Positions 43,197-51,844 of a stretch of DNA of 64,000 nt are shown one piece after another. The translations under genes were made by a program, and so were the position numbers. The stretch covers positions 62,001-126,000 of the forward strand of contig NZ_CACSIP010000056.1 of assembly GCF_902705885.1 (NCBI RefSeq). The letters are read 5' to 3'. The notes below the pieces were generated by a model. It was not told where the DNA came from and ran no database searches. It saw only the letters and a program-made list of their open reading frames with translations. Source of the stretch: Mycolicibacterium austroafricanum. Its GTDB lineage: Bacteria > Actinomycetota > Actinomycetes > Mycobacteriales > Mycobacteriaceae. Position 1 is the first letter of the stretch, and every line of letters starts with the position of its first letter.

Positions 43197-44693
43197 CTAC
43201 CGCCCGACGAGCGTGACGAGTGTGTGCGCGGCCGGCTCGATGGTGTCCAGCAGCACCCGGGGCAGCAGGCCGATCACCACCGAGAGCGCCAACAGCGTTG
43301 CAGGCGACCATATTTCGACGCGGCGCAGGTCGGTGAAGCCCTCCGACAGGCCGGCGGTCGCACCGGTGAACAGCCGCTGGAAGGCGCGCAGGAACAGCGC
43401 AGCGGTGATGAGGATGCCGGGCAGCGCGACGGCGGTGACGGGCGCGGCGGCGATGCTGCCGGTGAAGATCTGGAACTCGGCGATGAACCCGGAGAATCCC
43501 GGCAACCCCAGCGAGGCGAAGGCCCCCACCGCGAACAGCGCGGCGAGCTTGGGTGCCGGGCCGGCCAGGCCGCCGTAGTCGGCCATCCGGTAGCTGCCGG
43601 TGCGCGTGTAGAACACCCCGGCCAGCAGGAACAGCGCGGCGGTGATCAATCCGTGGCTGACCATCTGGGTCACCGCGCCGGTGACCGCGATGTCGCGGGC
43701 CTCAGCGGTGCCGGCCGCGGTCAGGCCGGCGGCGCCGACGGCGAGCACCACATAACCCATGTGGTTGACCGAGGTGTAGGCGATCATCCGCTTGAGGTCC
43801 TGTTGGGCGAGCGCGACCAGCGCGCCGTACAACACCGACACCACCCCGATGGCGATGATCACCCATGCCCAGTCCCGCCAGGCCTGCGGCAGCATCGGCA
43901 TCGCGATGCGCACCAAGCCGTAGGTCCCCATCTTCAGCAGCACCCCGGCCAGGACCGCGGAACCGATCGCCGGGGCATCGGTGTGCGCGGGCGGCAGCCA
44001 GGTGTGGAACGGGAACGTCGGCGTTTTGATCAGCAGCCCGATCAGCACCGCGGCCAGCACCAGCCCACCTGCCAGCGGCCGGCCGGCCAGTGGCGTCACC
44101 GCGGCCAGTTCGACCATGTCGAAGGTGTGCGGTTCGGCGCCGATGTAGAGGCCGATGAAGCCGACGAGCAACGCCAGCGATCCGAGAAAGGTGTACAGGA
44201 AGAACTTCAGCGCCGACCGTCCCGCATCCCCGTGACCCCAGCCGGCGATGACGAAGTACATCGCGACGATCGACAGGTCGAAGAAGACGAAGAACAGGAT
44301 GAGGTCGGCGGCCACGAACACCCCGAAGCTGACCGTCTGCAGGAACAGGAACAGCGCGGCCTGGGTGCGCGGGCGGTCGCTGTCACGCAGGCTGTACACC
44401 GCGCACGCCAGGAAGATCACCGCGGTCATCGCGACCAGCGGCAGCGACAGGCCGTCGACGCCGACGTGGTAGCTGCTGTTGACGCCGGGGATCCACGCCA
44501 CCTGCTCGTCGAAGGCCAGCGTGTTCGGCGGCGGGGTGTCGTAGCGCAGCCACACCGCCGCGACCAGTCCGACCTCGGTCGCGGTGACCGCCACCCACGA
44601 CCAGCGCACCGCGGCATCGGTCAGCGCCGGGACGGCGAGCAGCACCAGGGCAGCGGCCAGCGGCAGGAACACGATCAGACTGAGCACATCCAC
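43197..44693 (-). CDS. NuoM-like subunit
   Basis: This protein of about 498 aa belongs to the NuoM proton-channel family. FPFHTWLPPAHTDAPAIGSAVLAGVLLKMGTYGLVRI is the strong signature, followed by QQDLKRMIAYTSVNHMGYV. The helix-5 acidic residue in FFVFFDLSIVAMYF is Asp where NuoM has Glu. The start is GTG 44693 or, with better GAGG spacing, GTG 44687. Both sit in a duplicated 16-bp segment that also contains the nuoL stop. The frame stays open far upstream, but the protein sequence there is not coding. Confidence 0.9.
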   Translation of the reverse strand: MDVLSLIVFLPLAAALVLLAVPALTDAAVRWSWVAVTATEVGLVAAVWLRYDTPPPNTLAFDEQVAWIPGVNSSYHVGVDGLSLPLVAMTAVIFLACAVYSLRDSDRPRTQAALFLFLQTVSFGVFVAADLILFFVFFDLSIVAMYFVIAGWGHGDAGRSALKFFLYTFLGSLALLVGFIGLYIGAEPHTFDMVELAAVTPLAGRPLAGGLVLAAVLIGLLIKTPTFPFHTWLPPAHTDAPAIGSAVLAGVLLKMGTYGLVRIAMPMLPQAWRDWAWVIIAIGVVSVLYGALVALAQQDLKRMIAYTSVNHMGYVVLAVGAAGLTAAGTAEARDIAVTGAVTQMVSHGLITAALFLLAGVFYTRTGSYRMADYGGLAGPAPKLAALFAVGAFASLGLPGFSGFIAEFQIFTGSIAAAPVTAVALPGILITAALFLRAFQRLFTGATAGLSEGFTDLRRVEIWSPATLLALSVVIGLLPRVLLDTIEPAAHTLVTLVGR

Positions 44694-44714
44694 CTCACAG
44701 CACATCCACCTCAC
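44683..44714. repeat. 16-bp perfect tandem duplication at nuoL/nuoM junction
   Basis: AGCACATCCACCTCAC occurs twice back to back. On the coding strand each unit carries a GAGG and a GTG, so the translation initiation region of nuoM is duplicated and the nuoL TGA lies in the first unit. Confidence 0.9.
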
Positions 44715-46576
44715 GCGAGCAGTAGGACGACGGCGACGACCATAATCACCGCGGCGACCATGTAGTACTGGTGCAGTTGACCTGTCTGCGGTCTGCGGGC
44801 CAGCTCCCCCAGCCGCCGGGTGAGCGCCGCCGTCGCCTCGACCGCACCGTCGACGCGGTGGTCGGCGCGGGCGAGCCGGTCGGCGGTACCGCGCGCCACC
44901 GTCGCTGTCGCCTCGACGGCGCCGTCGATGACCCGGTCGTCGAAGCGCGCCGCAACCCCGGACAGCCGCGTCAGCGCGAGCGCGGCGCTGGACACCGACC
45001 GGTCCAGAACCTGGTCGTCGAACCGTGCCAGGCTGTCGGCCAGTCGCAGCGCAGGTGCCACCACCACCCGCTGCGCGGCCCGCTCGAGTCCGAACCAGGC
45101 CTGCGCCCACCGCGGCTCGGGAACACCCCACCGCCACACCGCCAGCACCACCGCGCCGGCCAGCACCGCCGAACCGGCCAGCTCGGTCACCGGCGCGCTC
45201 GCGGTGATGCCCAGCGGTGGCAGCGCGAGCACACCCGCCCCCGCCGCGCCGATCGCCAGCACCACCAGAGGTAGCTGCTCCAACCCACCGGGCGCCGCAC
45301 CGACGGTGTTGCGGTCGGGTGCCGGACGCCAGAGGACCAGCAGGATCTTGCCCGCGTAGGCCGCGGACAGCGCAGTGGCCAGCAGACCCGCCGCGTACCA
45401 CCACACCGAGTGTTCGAGCGCGACGGCCAGCACCGCGTCCTTGGTCGCCCACAGCGACAGCGGCGCGACACCGGCCAGCGCCAGCGCCGACACCGTCGCC
45501 GCGACGCCGACGACCCGCCACTTCCGGGCCGCCCCGCGAAGGTCGTCGAGGTTCTTGCTGCCGAGCAGCGTCAACCACGCCCCGGCCGCGAGGAACAACC
45601 CGGCCTTGGTGAACGCGTGCGCGACGAGTTGTGCCGCACCGCCGCCGATTGCGCCCAGCCCGGCGGCCATCACCACAAAACCCAGCTGCGCGGAGGTGGA
45701 CGCAGCCAGCAACTGCTTGAGATCGCGCTGCGCGACGGCCACCAGGCCCAGCCCCACCGCGGTCGCCGCGCCGAGCCACACGGTCGCGGTCGCGGCCCAG
45801 CCGGTGGCAGCGAGCAACGGCGACACCCGCAGCAGTAGGTAGGCCCCCATCGCCACCATCGCCGCCGAGTGCAGCAGCGCGCTCACCGGGCTGGGGCCCT
45901 CCATCGCCCGCGCCAGCCAGAACGAGAACGGCAGTTGCGCCGCTTTGCCCAGCGCGGCGACCAGCACACCCGCGGCGATCACGTGCCGCCAGCCCGGCGT
46001 CGAATCGGCCAGGTCCCCCAGCGCCAGCCCGGCACCCCCGGCCAGCGCGGCGCCGGCGGCGAGGTACAGCCCGAGATCCGCGGTGCGGGTGGTCAGGAAC
46101 GCGGTCAATCCCGCCGAGACACGATGCTGGTCCTGCCACCGGAAGCCGATCAGCGCGTAGGACGCCGCCCCCATCACCTCCCACGCCAGCAGCAGCGCCG
46201 GCAGGGTGGTCGCGGTGGCGGTCAGCATCGCGGCGGCGGCGAACACCAGCATGTACCCGTGGAACCGGTGGCCGGCCACCGCGCGCTCGCCCGCCGCGAA
46301 CGTCAGTACCAGCAGCGTGATCACGGCCACCGCGGGCACCACCGTGCCCGACAGGCCGTCGACCCCCAGTGCGAAGTCCGTTCCCGCCAGGAACGCCACC
46401 CCGACCGCCGGCCGGGTCACCGCGACCACCGCCGACAGCGCGGCCACCACGGCCGACACGCCGATGGACACCGCCGCGGCGGCGCGCACCGGTGTGTGGG
46501 TCAGCAGCAGCGTGACGCCGGCGAGCGCGGGCAGACACACCAGTGCCCACAGCGCCAGGTCGGGAAATGTGAGCAC
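44711..46576 (-). CDS. NuoL-like subunit
   Basis: This 621-aa protein is the largest antiporter-like subunit, with the helix-5 Glu in LLLAWEVMGAASYALIG, the Lys region FWLARAMEGPSPVSALLHSAAMVAMGAYLL and QRDLKQLLAAST. A long amphipathic C-terminal region with repeated VDGAVEATA-like segments is followed by a final transmembrane helix (MVAAVIMVVAVVLLLA), as for the lateral helix of NuoL. The start is GTG 46576, four bases after the nuoK stop. In complex I this subunit pumps protons. Confidence 0.9.
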   Translation of the reverse strand: MLTFPDLALWALVCLPALAGVTLLLTHTPVRAAAAVSIGVSAVVAALSAVVAVTRPAVGVAFLAGTDFALGVDGLSGTVVPAVAVITLLVLTFAAGERAVAGHRFHGYMLVFAAAAMLTATATTLPALLLAWEVMGAASYALIGFRWQDQHRVSAGLTAFLTTRTADLGLYLAAGAALAGGAGLALGDLADSTPGWRHVIAAGVLVAALGKAAQLPFSFWLARAMEGPSPVSALLHSAAMVAMGAYLLLRVSPLLAATGWAATATVWLGAATAVGLGLVAVAQRDLKQLLAASTSAQLGFVVMAAGLGAIGGGAAQLVAHAFTKAGLFLAAGAWLTLLGSKNLDDLRGAARKWRVVGVAATVSALALAGVAPLSLWATKDAVLAVALEHSVWWYAAGLLATALSAAYAGKILLVLWRPAPDRNTVGAAPGGLEQLPLVVLAIGAAGAGVLALPPLGITASAPVTELAGSAVLAGAVVLAVWRWGVPEPRWAQAWFGLERAAQRVVVAPALRLADSLARFDDQVLDRSVSSAALALTRLSGVAARFDDRVIDGAVEATATVARGTADRLARADHRVDGAVEATAALTRRLGELARRPQTGQLHQYYMVAAVIMVVAVVLLLA

Positions 46577-46580
46577 CGGG

Positions 46581-46883
46581 CTATCCCGACAGGTCCGTGG
46601 CCATGTCGGTCATATCGGCCCGGCGGTCACGGTGCAGCAGCGTGGCGACGGCGAATCCCATCGCCATCTCCACCGTCATCGCGGCGATGATCACCATCAG
46701 CAGCACCTGACCCGTCGGCGCGGGCGCCAGGAACCACCACAGGCCCGCGGCAGCGAGGATCACGGCGTTGATCATCAGTTCCAGGCCCATCATCACCATG
46801 ACCACCACCTGCTGGGACAACGCACCGTAGAGGCCGACGCAGAACAACGCGGCGGCCACCAGCAGCAGCATCTGCAGGGTCAT
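46581..46883 (-). CDS. NuoK-like subunit
   Basis: This 100-aa, three-helix protein has the conserved acidic helix GLELMINAVILAA (Glu of NuoK helix 2) and IIAAMTVEMAMGFAVATLL with the second Glu. Length is normal for NuoK. The start overlaps the nuoJ stop (ATGA). Confidence 0.92.
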   Translation of the reverse strand: MTLQMLLLVAAALFCVGLYGALSQQVVVMVMMGLELMINAVILAAAGLWWFLAPAPTGQVLLMVIIAAMTVEMAMGFAVATLLHRDRRADMTDMATDLSG

Positions 46884-47443
46884 CGTCCGACTCCGCCCGG
46901 TTGCGGATCCCGCGGCGGCCGTTGGTCGAGGTGGTCGCCGAAGCGGTCGTACCGTCCCCGGTGCGCCGCCAGCACCACCGCCCCGACGATGGTGGCCACC
47001 ATCACCGGGCTGATCACGATCATCGCCAGCATCTTGGGACCCATCAGCGCCTCCCCCAGCGCGACCGTGACGTCCGCGGGTGGCGTCCCGCGGCGGGCCG
47101 GCCAGTCGACCAGCAGGATGCCTGCGCTCAGCAGCAGGAACAGCCCGACCGAGAGAGCCAGCGACAGGCGTTTGCCGTGGACCATGCTCATCGGCATCAA
47201 CGCCGGGTTCATCCCCATGAACATGACCATGTAGACGGCCATCACCGCCATCTCCATGACCATCATCAAGATGACGACCACGCCGACGTAGTTCTGCTGC
47301 AGCAGCAGCACCACGACCCCGACCGCGATGAACGACGCGGCCAGCGCGTAGGTGGCCCGGGCCATCGAGTCGACCGCGAACACCGCGGCCCCGGCGGTCA
47401 CGGCCACCGCGGCGGCGATCCAGAACACGATGTCGGTGATCAC
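46880..47443 (-). CDS. NuoJ-like subunit
   Basis: This 187-aa, five-helix protein has ATYALAASFIAVGVVVLLLQQNYVGVVVILMMVMEMAVMAVYMVMF, the NuoJ core. GTG at 47443 is taken because GGAGGGG lies about 9 bases upstream, in the end of nuoH; the longer frame lacks sense before VITDIVFW. The region after helix 3 is Met-rich, which is unusual. Confidence 0.88.
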   Translation of the reverse strand: MITDIVFWIAAAVAVTAGAAVFAVDSMARATYALAASFIAVGVVVLLLQQNYVGVVVILMMVMEMAVMAVYMVMFMGMNPALMPMSMVHGKRLSLALSVGLFLLLSAGILLVDWPARRGTPPADVTVALGEALMGPKMLAMIVISPVMVATIVGAVVLAAHRGRYDRFGDHLDQRPPRDPQPGGVGR

Positions 47444-47447
47444 AGTG

Positions 47448-48347
47448 TCAGCCCCTCCAGACCGCGATGACGGCGACAACGAGGTCCTGTGCGAGCACCA
47501 GGGGCAACAGCACCATCCATCCCACCTCCATGAACTTGTCGGGTCGCCACAGCGGAAGGCGGCGCCGCACCAAGACGAACAGCGTCAGCAACACCACGGT
47601 CTTGACGAGCACCCACAGCCAAGCCGGAAGCAGCGGGCCGGCGCCGCCACCGAGGAACAGCGGGACCGCGAACGCCGCTCCGGCAGCCAGCAGGGCGTAC
47701 CGGCCGACCTCGAACAGCAACCGGTCGACGCCGGAGAGTTCGGCAGTCACCCCGCCGGCGATGTCGTCACCTACCGCGGCCGACAGCGGACCCCACACCG
47801 AAAATCCGGTCACCCCAAGGCAATACACCACGAATGCGACAGGCATCCAGACCACGAACCACAGGTCCTGCTGGGCGGCCGCGACGGTGCCGACGTGCAG
47901 GCTCTGCGCCGCGATCGCCGGAGCGACCAGCGCGAACATCAGTGGCAACTCGTAGCCGAGCCCCTGCGCGAGGAAGCGGTAGCCACCGATCAGCGAGTGT
48001 GTCGAGTTCGGCCCCCACCCGGCGAGCCACACCAGCGCCCAGACCAGCACATCCATCGCGTTGAACCAGACGACCCCGACATCGAGGTCGAACAGCACCC
48101 ACTTCCCGAGCGGCACCACCGTGATCATCAGCAACGCGGCCACGAGCAGGCCACCGCCACCGAGACGCCACAGCGGCCGATCCGCCTCGATCGTCACCCG
48201 GCGCCGCTGCCGCATCAGCCGTGCCGTTTCACCCACCGGCGCCGACAGCTGCGCTCTGTCGAGCGCGGCCGCGTAGTACGCGAGCATCAGCAGCAGCGCC
48301 GCAGCCACCGGCGCCCAGGCCGCCGACACCACCGTCGTCCCGGTCAC
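47448..48347 (-). CDS. NuoH-like subunit
   Basis: This 299-aa, eight-helix protein has GGYRFLAQGLGYELPLMFALVAP (the conserved RxxAQxxxYE stretch of NuoH) and ELSGVDRLLFEVGRYA. The usual N-terminal quinone-site loop with R-x-Q-x-R-x-GP-N is not recognisable (RLMRQRRRVTIEADRP instead), and the protein is shorter than typical NuoH. That fits a divergent quinone or substrate site. It starts at 48347, overlapping the preceding gene by four bases. Confidence 0.85.
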   Translation of the reverse strand: MTGTTVVSAAWAPVAAALLLMLAYYAAALDRAQLSAPVGETARLMRQRRRVTIEADRPLWRLGGGGLLVAALLMITVVPLGKWVLFDLDVGVVWFNAMDVLVWALVWLAGWGPNSTHSLIGGYRFLAQGLGYELPLMFALVAPAIAAQSLHVGTVAAAQQDLWFVVWMPVAFVVYCLGVTGFSVWGPLSAAVGDDIAGGVTAELSGVDRLLFEVGRYALLAAGAAFAVPLFLGGGAGPLLPAWLWVLVKTVVLLTLFVLVRRRLPLWRPDKFMEVGWMVLLPLVLAQDLVVAVIAVWRG

Positions 48348-49417
48348 GGCGCCCCCAGTTGTGCGGCCACCGTCGTGTCGACACCGAGCCCGGCGATCAC
48401 CAACCGGACCGCGGCCACGTCGAGGCCGACGACGATGCCCGGCAGGGCGTCGGCGACTGCCGCCGGGTCGACATGCAGCCGATCAACGGTCGGCCGGTTC
48501 GACAGCAGTTCGCCGACCACCCGGATCCGGGTCTGCAACCGGTCGTAGGTGTCTCCCGCAAGCGAGGCCGGCAGCCGGGCGACGGCAAGCTGGTCGGGGC
48601 TCAGCGGTGCGAGTCCGTGCAGCGACCAGCGAAGCAACCGTGAACGGCGCACACTGCGCCGCAGCCGTTCGAACTGGTCCCGGGCGTGTTGGTCGCGGGG
48701 GTCGTCGAGCAGCAGATCGCGGCACCGGCGTGCTCTCTTCGCCAGATGCGGCCAGCCCGCCAGCGTGAGCAGGTCGACGAGGTGGTCGCACTGCCGGGCC
48801 GCGACGGGAGCTGCGGGGGCGGGATGGTGATCGGAGTCCAGCAGCGTGACCGTCGCCTCGGTCACCACGTCGCCGCTGAGCACGCACCGAAGCCGCATCC
48901 CGGAAGGCCAGTGGGCGAGGACCGGCCCCAGCCCCAGGTGCAGCACGTCCATCTCCAGTCCGTCGCGGTCGTCTGCACCGCCGGCCAGCGGGACACCGGA
49001 CGGCGCCATGTCCCCGTGGTCCATGTCCCCGTGGTCCATGTCGCCGTGGTCCATGTCGCCGTGGTCGGGGCGCTGCGGGCGGCTGCGCGCGTCGCCGACT
49101 TGCGCTGCGGTGTCGAGCAATTCGGCGGCCGCACAGTCGAGCACGTCGTCGACCGCGTAGCCGTCGGCCACCTCGGTGCGGACCCGTGGCCCCGGCAGTT
49201 GATCCCAGACCAGATCGATCACCGCAGCCATCTGCGGGCCCGGCACGCCGCACACCGCCAGCACGTCGGCGTCGGCGGGACTGACCGCCATCCGCCAGCC
49301 GCGGGCCAGCACCCGGCGCTGCAGCGCGACGCGGGTCGGCCACTGCCCTGGCAGCTCCACGGCGAGGACATGCGTTCGGGCGACGGCCAGCCGCGCCGGA
49401 AACCCCTTCAGGACCAC
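48344..49417 (-). CDS. Divergent NuoB/NuoD-position protein with His/Met-rich repeats, no Fe-S motif
   Basis: This 357-aa protein lies between NuoA and NuoH, where NuoB-C-D normally are. The first 85 residues resemble NuoB (PADADVLAVCGVPGPQMAAVIDLVWDQLPGPR), but the cysteines that bind cluster N2 are absent. After a linker with four DHGDM repeats (residues 118-137), the second half weakly recalls NuoD (LHLGLGPVL...GDVVTEATVTLLDSD), followed by a helical region. It may be a fused, degenerate connecting module that anchors something other than an NADH dehydrogenase arm. The start at GTG 49417 overlaps nuoA by 10 bases, with GAAGGGG upstream. Assignment to NuoB/D is tentative. Confidence 0.6.
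   Translation of the reverse strand: MVLKGFPARLAVARTHVLAVELPGQWPTRVALQRRVLARGWRMAVSPADADVLAVCGVPGPQMAAVIDLVWDQLPGPRVRTEVADGYAVDDVLDCAAAELLDTAAQVGDARSRPQRPDHGDMDHGDMDHGDMDHGDMAPSGVPLAGGADDRDGLEMDVLHLGLGPVLAHWPSGMRLRCVLSGDVVTEATVTLLDSDHHPAPAAPVAARQCDHLVDLLTLAGWPHLAKRARRCRDLLLDDPRDQHARDQFERLRRSVRRSRLLRWSLHGLAPLSPDQLAVARLPASLAGDTYDRLQTRIRVVGELLSNRPTVDRLHVDPAAVADALPGIVVGLDVAAVRLVIAGLGVDTTVAAQLGAP
49006..49065. repeat. Four tandem 15-bp repeats encoding DHGDM
   Basis: Unit CCATGTCCCCGTGGT occurs four times with one C/G variant, in frame inside the NuoB/D-position gene. The encoded His/Met/Asp run resembles copper- or zinc-binding linkers. Confidence 0.9.
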
Positions 49418-49752
49418 CGCAGCGCCCCTTCCCGCCAGGCCCACACCACGGCGATCAACAGTGCCGCGAGGAACACGAACATCTCGACGATCGCGCTGAA
49501 GCCCATCTCGACGACCACGACCGCCCACGGGTACATGAACAGCATCTCGACATCGAATGCCAGGAAGATCAACGTCGCCAGGTACCAACGCACGTGGTAG
49601 CGCGACAGCGCGTGTTCCTCGGGCCGCCAACCTGATTGAAACGGCAGCGACACCAGCGCCTCAGGCGCCACCGCGGTCAACCGGTGCAGCAGGTACGCGC
49701 CGACCCCACCGACCAGGCACACCAGAAGCATCGAGGCGATGCCGGCGTACAT
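49408..49752 (-). CDS. NuoA-like subunit
   Basis: This 114-aa, three-helix protein contains the conserved FQSGWRPEEHALSRYHVRWYLATLIFLAFDVEMLFMYPWAV, including the acidic DVE of helix 2, diagnostic for NuoA. However, the conserved Cys of the first loop (YECG) is replaced by Ser-Gly. It is the first gene of the operon; the promoter should lie in the 76 bases before the GNAT gene. Confidence 0.9.
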   Translation of the reverse strand: MYAGIASMLLVCLVGGVGAYLLHRLTAVAPEALVSLPFQSGWRPEEHALSRYHVRWYLATLIFLAFDVEMLFMYPWAVVVVEMGFSAIVEMFVFLAALLIAVVWAWREGALRWS

Positions 49753-49828
49753 CGAGTCGACTCCTATCCGTGGGCGGGCCTACGGCTCCGTGATCGGGGC
49801 CTACGGCCAGTTCCCCGATCCTTTCGCG

Positions 49829-50449
49829 CTATACCGGCTGCCGCCACATCTGCCACATCGTGGGCCCGCCATCGGGCATGGTGATCTCACCCGTCACCTC
49901 GAACCCGAACCGCATGTAATAGGGAACGTTGGACTCCTTCGTCGACTCCAGGTAGGCAGGCGCACCCTCGGCGTCGCAGCGATCGAGCCGTGACCGCATC
50001 AGCACCTGACCGAAGCCGGACCCCCGGACCTCGAGGTCACTGCCGATGACCGCCAGATACCAGTGCGGCTCTTCCGGATGGTGCTCCTTCATCAGCTCGG
50101 TCATGCCCATCCCCCGCCCGACGTGGCGCCCCATCGCCAGCAGGAAGCTGGGCATCATCCGCCACTCCTCGCGCGGGGTGTGCTTCCACCGGCCCGGCGG
50201 ATCCCACAGGGCGGCAGCGCCGACCTCCCCGGCCCGGCTCGCCACCTGTACCGCGCCGCCGGCGAGGAAGTGGTGTCGGGCCATCGCGCCGAACACCCGC
50301 GGCAGGGCCCTGGCCCGGCGGGCGTCGTCGGGCAGCATCCACCTCATCACCGGGTCGTCGAAGAAGGCGCGCCCCAGCACGCGCGCCAGAGCCCGCACGT
50401 CCGGCTTCTGCGCGACGCGGACGTCGATGCTGGTCGGCACGCTGCTCAC
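49829..50449 (-). CDS. GNAT family N-acetyltransferase
   Basis: This 206-aa acetyl-CoA-dependent acyltransferase contains WYLAVIGSDLEVRGSGFGQVLMRSRLDRCD, the acetyl-CoA loop (motif A, R/Q-x-x-G-x-G/A variant RGSGFG), and AYLESTKESNVPYYMRFGFEV (motif B). It starts at GTG 50449, overlapping the CBS gene stop by four bases. The substrate is unknown. Confidence 0.85.
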   Translation of the reverse strand: MSSVPTSIDVRVAQKPDVRALARVLGRAFFDDPVMRWMLPDDARRARALPRVFGAMARHHFLAGGAVQVASRAGEVGAAALWDPPGRWKHTPREEWRMMPSFLLAMGRHVGRGMGMTELMKEHHPEEPHWYLAVIGSDLEVRGSGFGQVLMRSRLDRCDAEGAPAYLESTKESNVPYYMRFGFEVTGEITMPDGGPTMWQMWRQPV

Positions 50450-50874
50450 CCCTGGGTGATGTAGGCCTGAAGCTGCTGCTGTTCGCGCTCGAGTTCTTCC
50501 ATGCGGGTCTTGACGACGTCGCCGATGCTCACGATCCCGGCGAGCCGGCCATCGACCACGACCGGGACGTGCCGCACCCGGTTGGTGGTCATCAACACAC
50601 TGAGGCTGTCCACGGAGTCCTCTGGCGTGCAGGTCGCCACCAGCGTCGTCATGATGTCGGAGACGGGCCGTGTCAGCAGCTCGGCACCCACCTCGTGCAG
50701 CATCCGCACGACGTCGCGTTCGGACACGATGCCCAGCAGCCCGTCCGGCGAGACCACCACCATCGCTCCGATGTTGTGTACGCACAGCTCCGTCAACAGG
50801 CCGGCAACCGAAGTCTCCGGGGTGATCGTGGCCACTGTCGCACCCTTGTTGCGCAGCACGTCGGATATCCGCAT
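50446..50874 (-). CDS. Two-CBS-domain protein
   Basis: This 142-aa protein is made of two CBS motifs ([23 protein letters not shown]...[12 protein letters not shown] and [18 protein letters not shown]...[13 protein letters not shown]) and a short coiled tail rich in Gln/Glu. Such Bateman modules bind adenine nucleotides. It matches Rv2406c in position and size. The ATG at 50874 has GGAG 6 bases upstream. Confidence 0.9.
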   Translation of the reverse strand: MRISDVLRNKGATVATITPETSVAGLLTELCVHNIGAMVVVSPDGLLGIVSERDVVRMLHEVGAELLTRPVSDIMTTLVATCTPEDSVDSLSVLMTTNRVRHVPVVVDGRLAGIVSIGDVVKTRMEELEREQQQLQAYITQG

Positions 50875-50983
50875 CGAACTCTCCGCCCCGTTGTGGGTTT
50901 CTTCCTCCAGGCTAGGCAAAAAAGACGGCTGCGTTCGGCGTTTTCGGCCGCCCGGACGCCCATTCAGAGGGTTAGGTGGTTGC

Positions 50984-51844
50984 ATGATCGAAGTCACCCT
51001 GCTCGGCACCGGCAGCCCCATCCCCGACGCGCGGCGCGCGGGACCGTCCACACTCGTGCGCGCCGGCGGGCAGACGTTCCTGGTGGACTGTGGCCGAGGG
51101 GTACTGCAACGCACCGCCGCGCTCGGGGTGGGCGCCAACAGCCTCAGCGCCCTGTTGCTGACCCATCTGCACAGCGACCACATCGCCGACCTGGGCGACG
51201 TGCTGATCACCCGGTGGGTGTCCAACTTCGCCCCGGACCTGGCGCCGCTGCCGATCATCGGCCCGCCGGGAACCGCGGAGGTCGTCGAGAACATGCTGAA
51301 GGCGTTCGGACCCGACATCGGCTACCGCATCGCCCACCACGCCGACCTGACCGCGCCGCCGCCGGTCGAGGTGGAGGAGGTGACCGACGGTGTGGTGTGG
51401 GGCCGTGACGGCGTCTCGATCCGGGTCGCCCCCACCGATCACCGTCCCGTGGCGCCCACCATCGGATTCCGGATCGAACACGGCGGGGCGTCGGTGGTGC
51501 TGGCCGGTGACACGGTGCCCTGCCGAAGCCTCGACGACCTGACCGCCGGAGCAGGAGCACTGGTGCACACGGCGATTCGCAAGGACCTGATTGATCCGCT
51601 ACCGATGCAGCGGATCAAGGACATCTGCGACTACCACTCGACGGTGGAACAGGCGGCCGAGACGGCAGCCCGCGCCGGTGTCGGCATCCTGATCCTCACC
51701 CACTACGTGCCGGCGATCCAGCCCGGTCAGGAAGAGGAGTGGCGCGCGTTGGCTGCGTCGGTGTTCGACCGTCAGATCGAGATCGGGGACGACCTGCACC
51801 GGGTGGAGGTCCACCCCGGGGTGTGCGCTAAGCCAGGCGGGTGA
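50984..51844 (+). CDS. Metallo-beta-lactamase fold hydrolase (RNase Z-like)
   Basis: This 286-aa protein begins [15 protein letters not shown] and has the metal site [16 protein letters not shown], then VVLAGDTVP and LILTHYVP. This is the ElaC/RNase Z-like branch and corresponds to Rv2407. It may act on tRNA 3' ends or be a related phosphodiesterase. Its 3' end overlaps the convergent transglutaminase gene by 17 bases. Confidence 0.88.
   Translation: MIEVTLLGTGSPIPDARRAGPSTLVRAGGQTFLVDCGRGVLQRTAALGVGANSLSALLLTHLHSDHIADLGDVLITRWVSNFAPDLAPLPIIGPPGTAEVVENMLKAFGPDIGYRIAHHADLTAPPPVEVEEVTDGVVWGRDGVSIRVAPTDHRPVAPTIGFRIEHGGASVVLAGDTVPCRSLDDLTAGAGALVHTAIRKDLIDPLPMQRIKDICDYHSTVEQAAETAARAGVGILILTHYVPAIQPGQEEEWRALAASVFDRQIEIGDDLHRVEVHPGVCAKPGG

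Noticed and set aside
43179-44765. 528-codon plus-strand frame rich in Gln/Arg/His
   Set aside because: Antisense shadow of nuoM; no start signal or family pattern.
43197-46550. 1117-codon open frame that would fuse nuoM with upstream sequence
   Set aside because: Only the last 498 codons read as NuoM; the earlier part is an out-of-frame reading of nuoL, which itself has clear motifs.
49006-49065. CRISPR-like short repeat array
   Set aside because: Repeats are contiguous 15-bp units without spacers and in frame with a gene.
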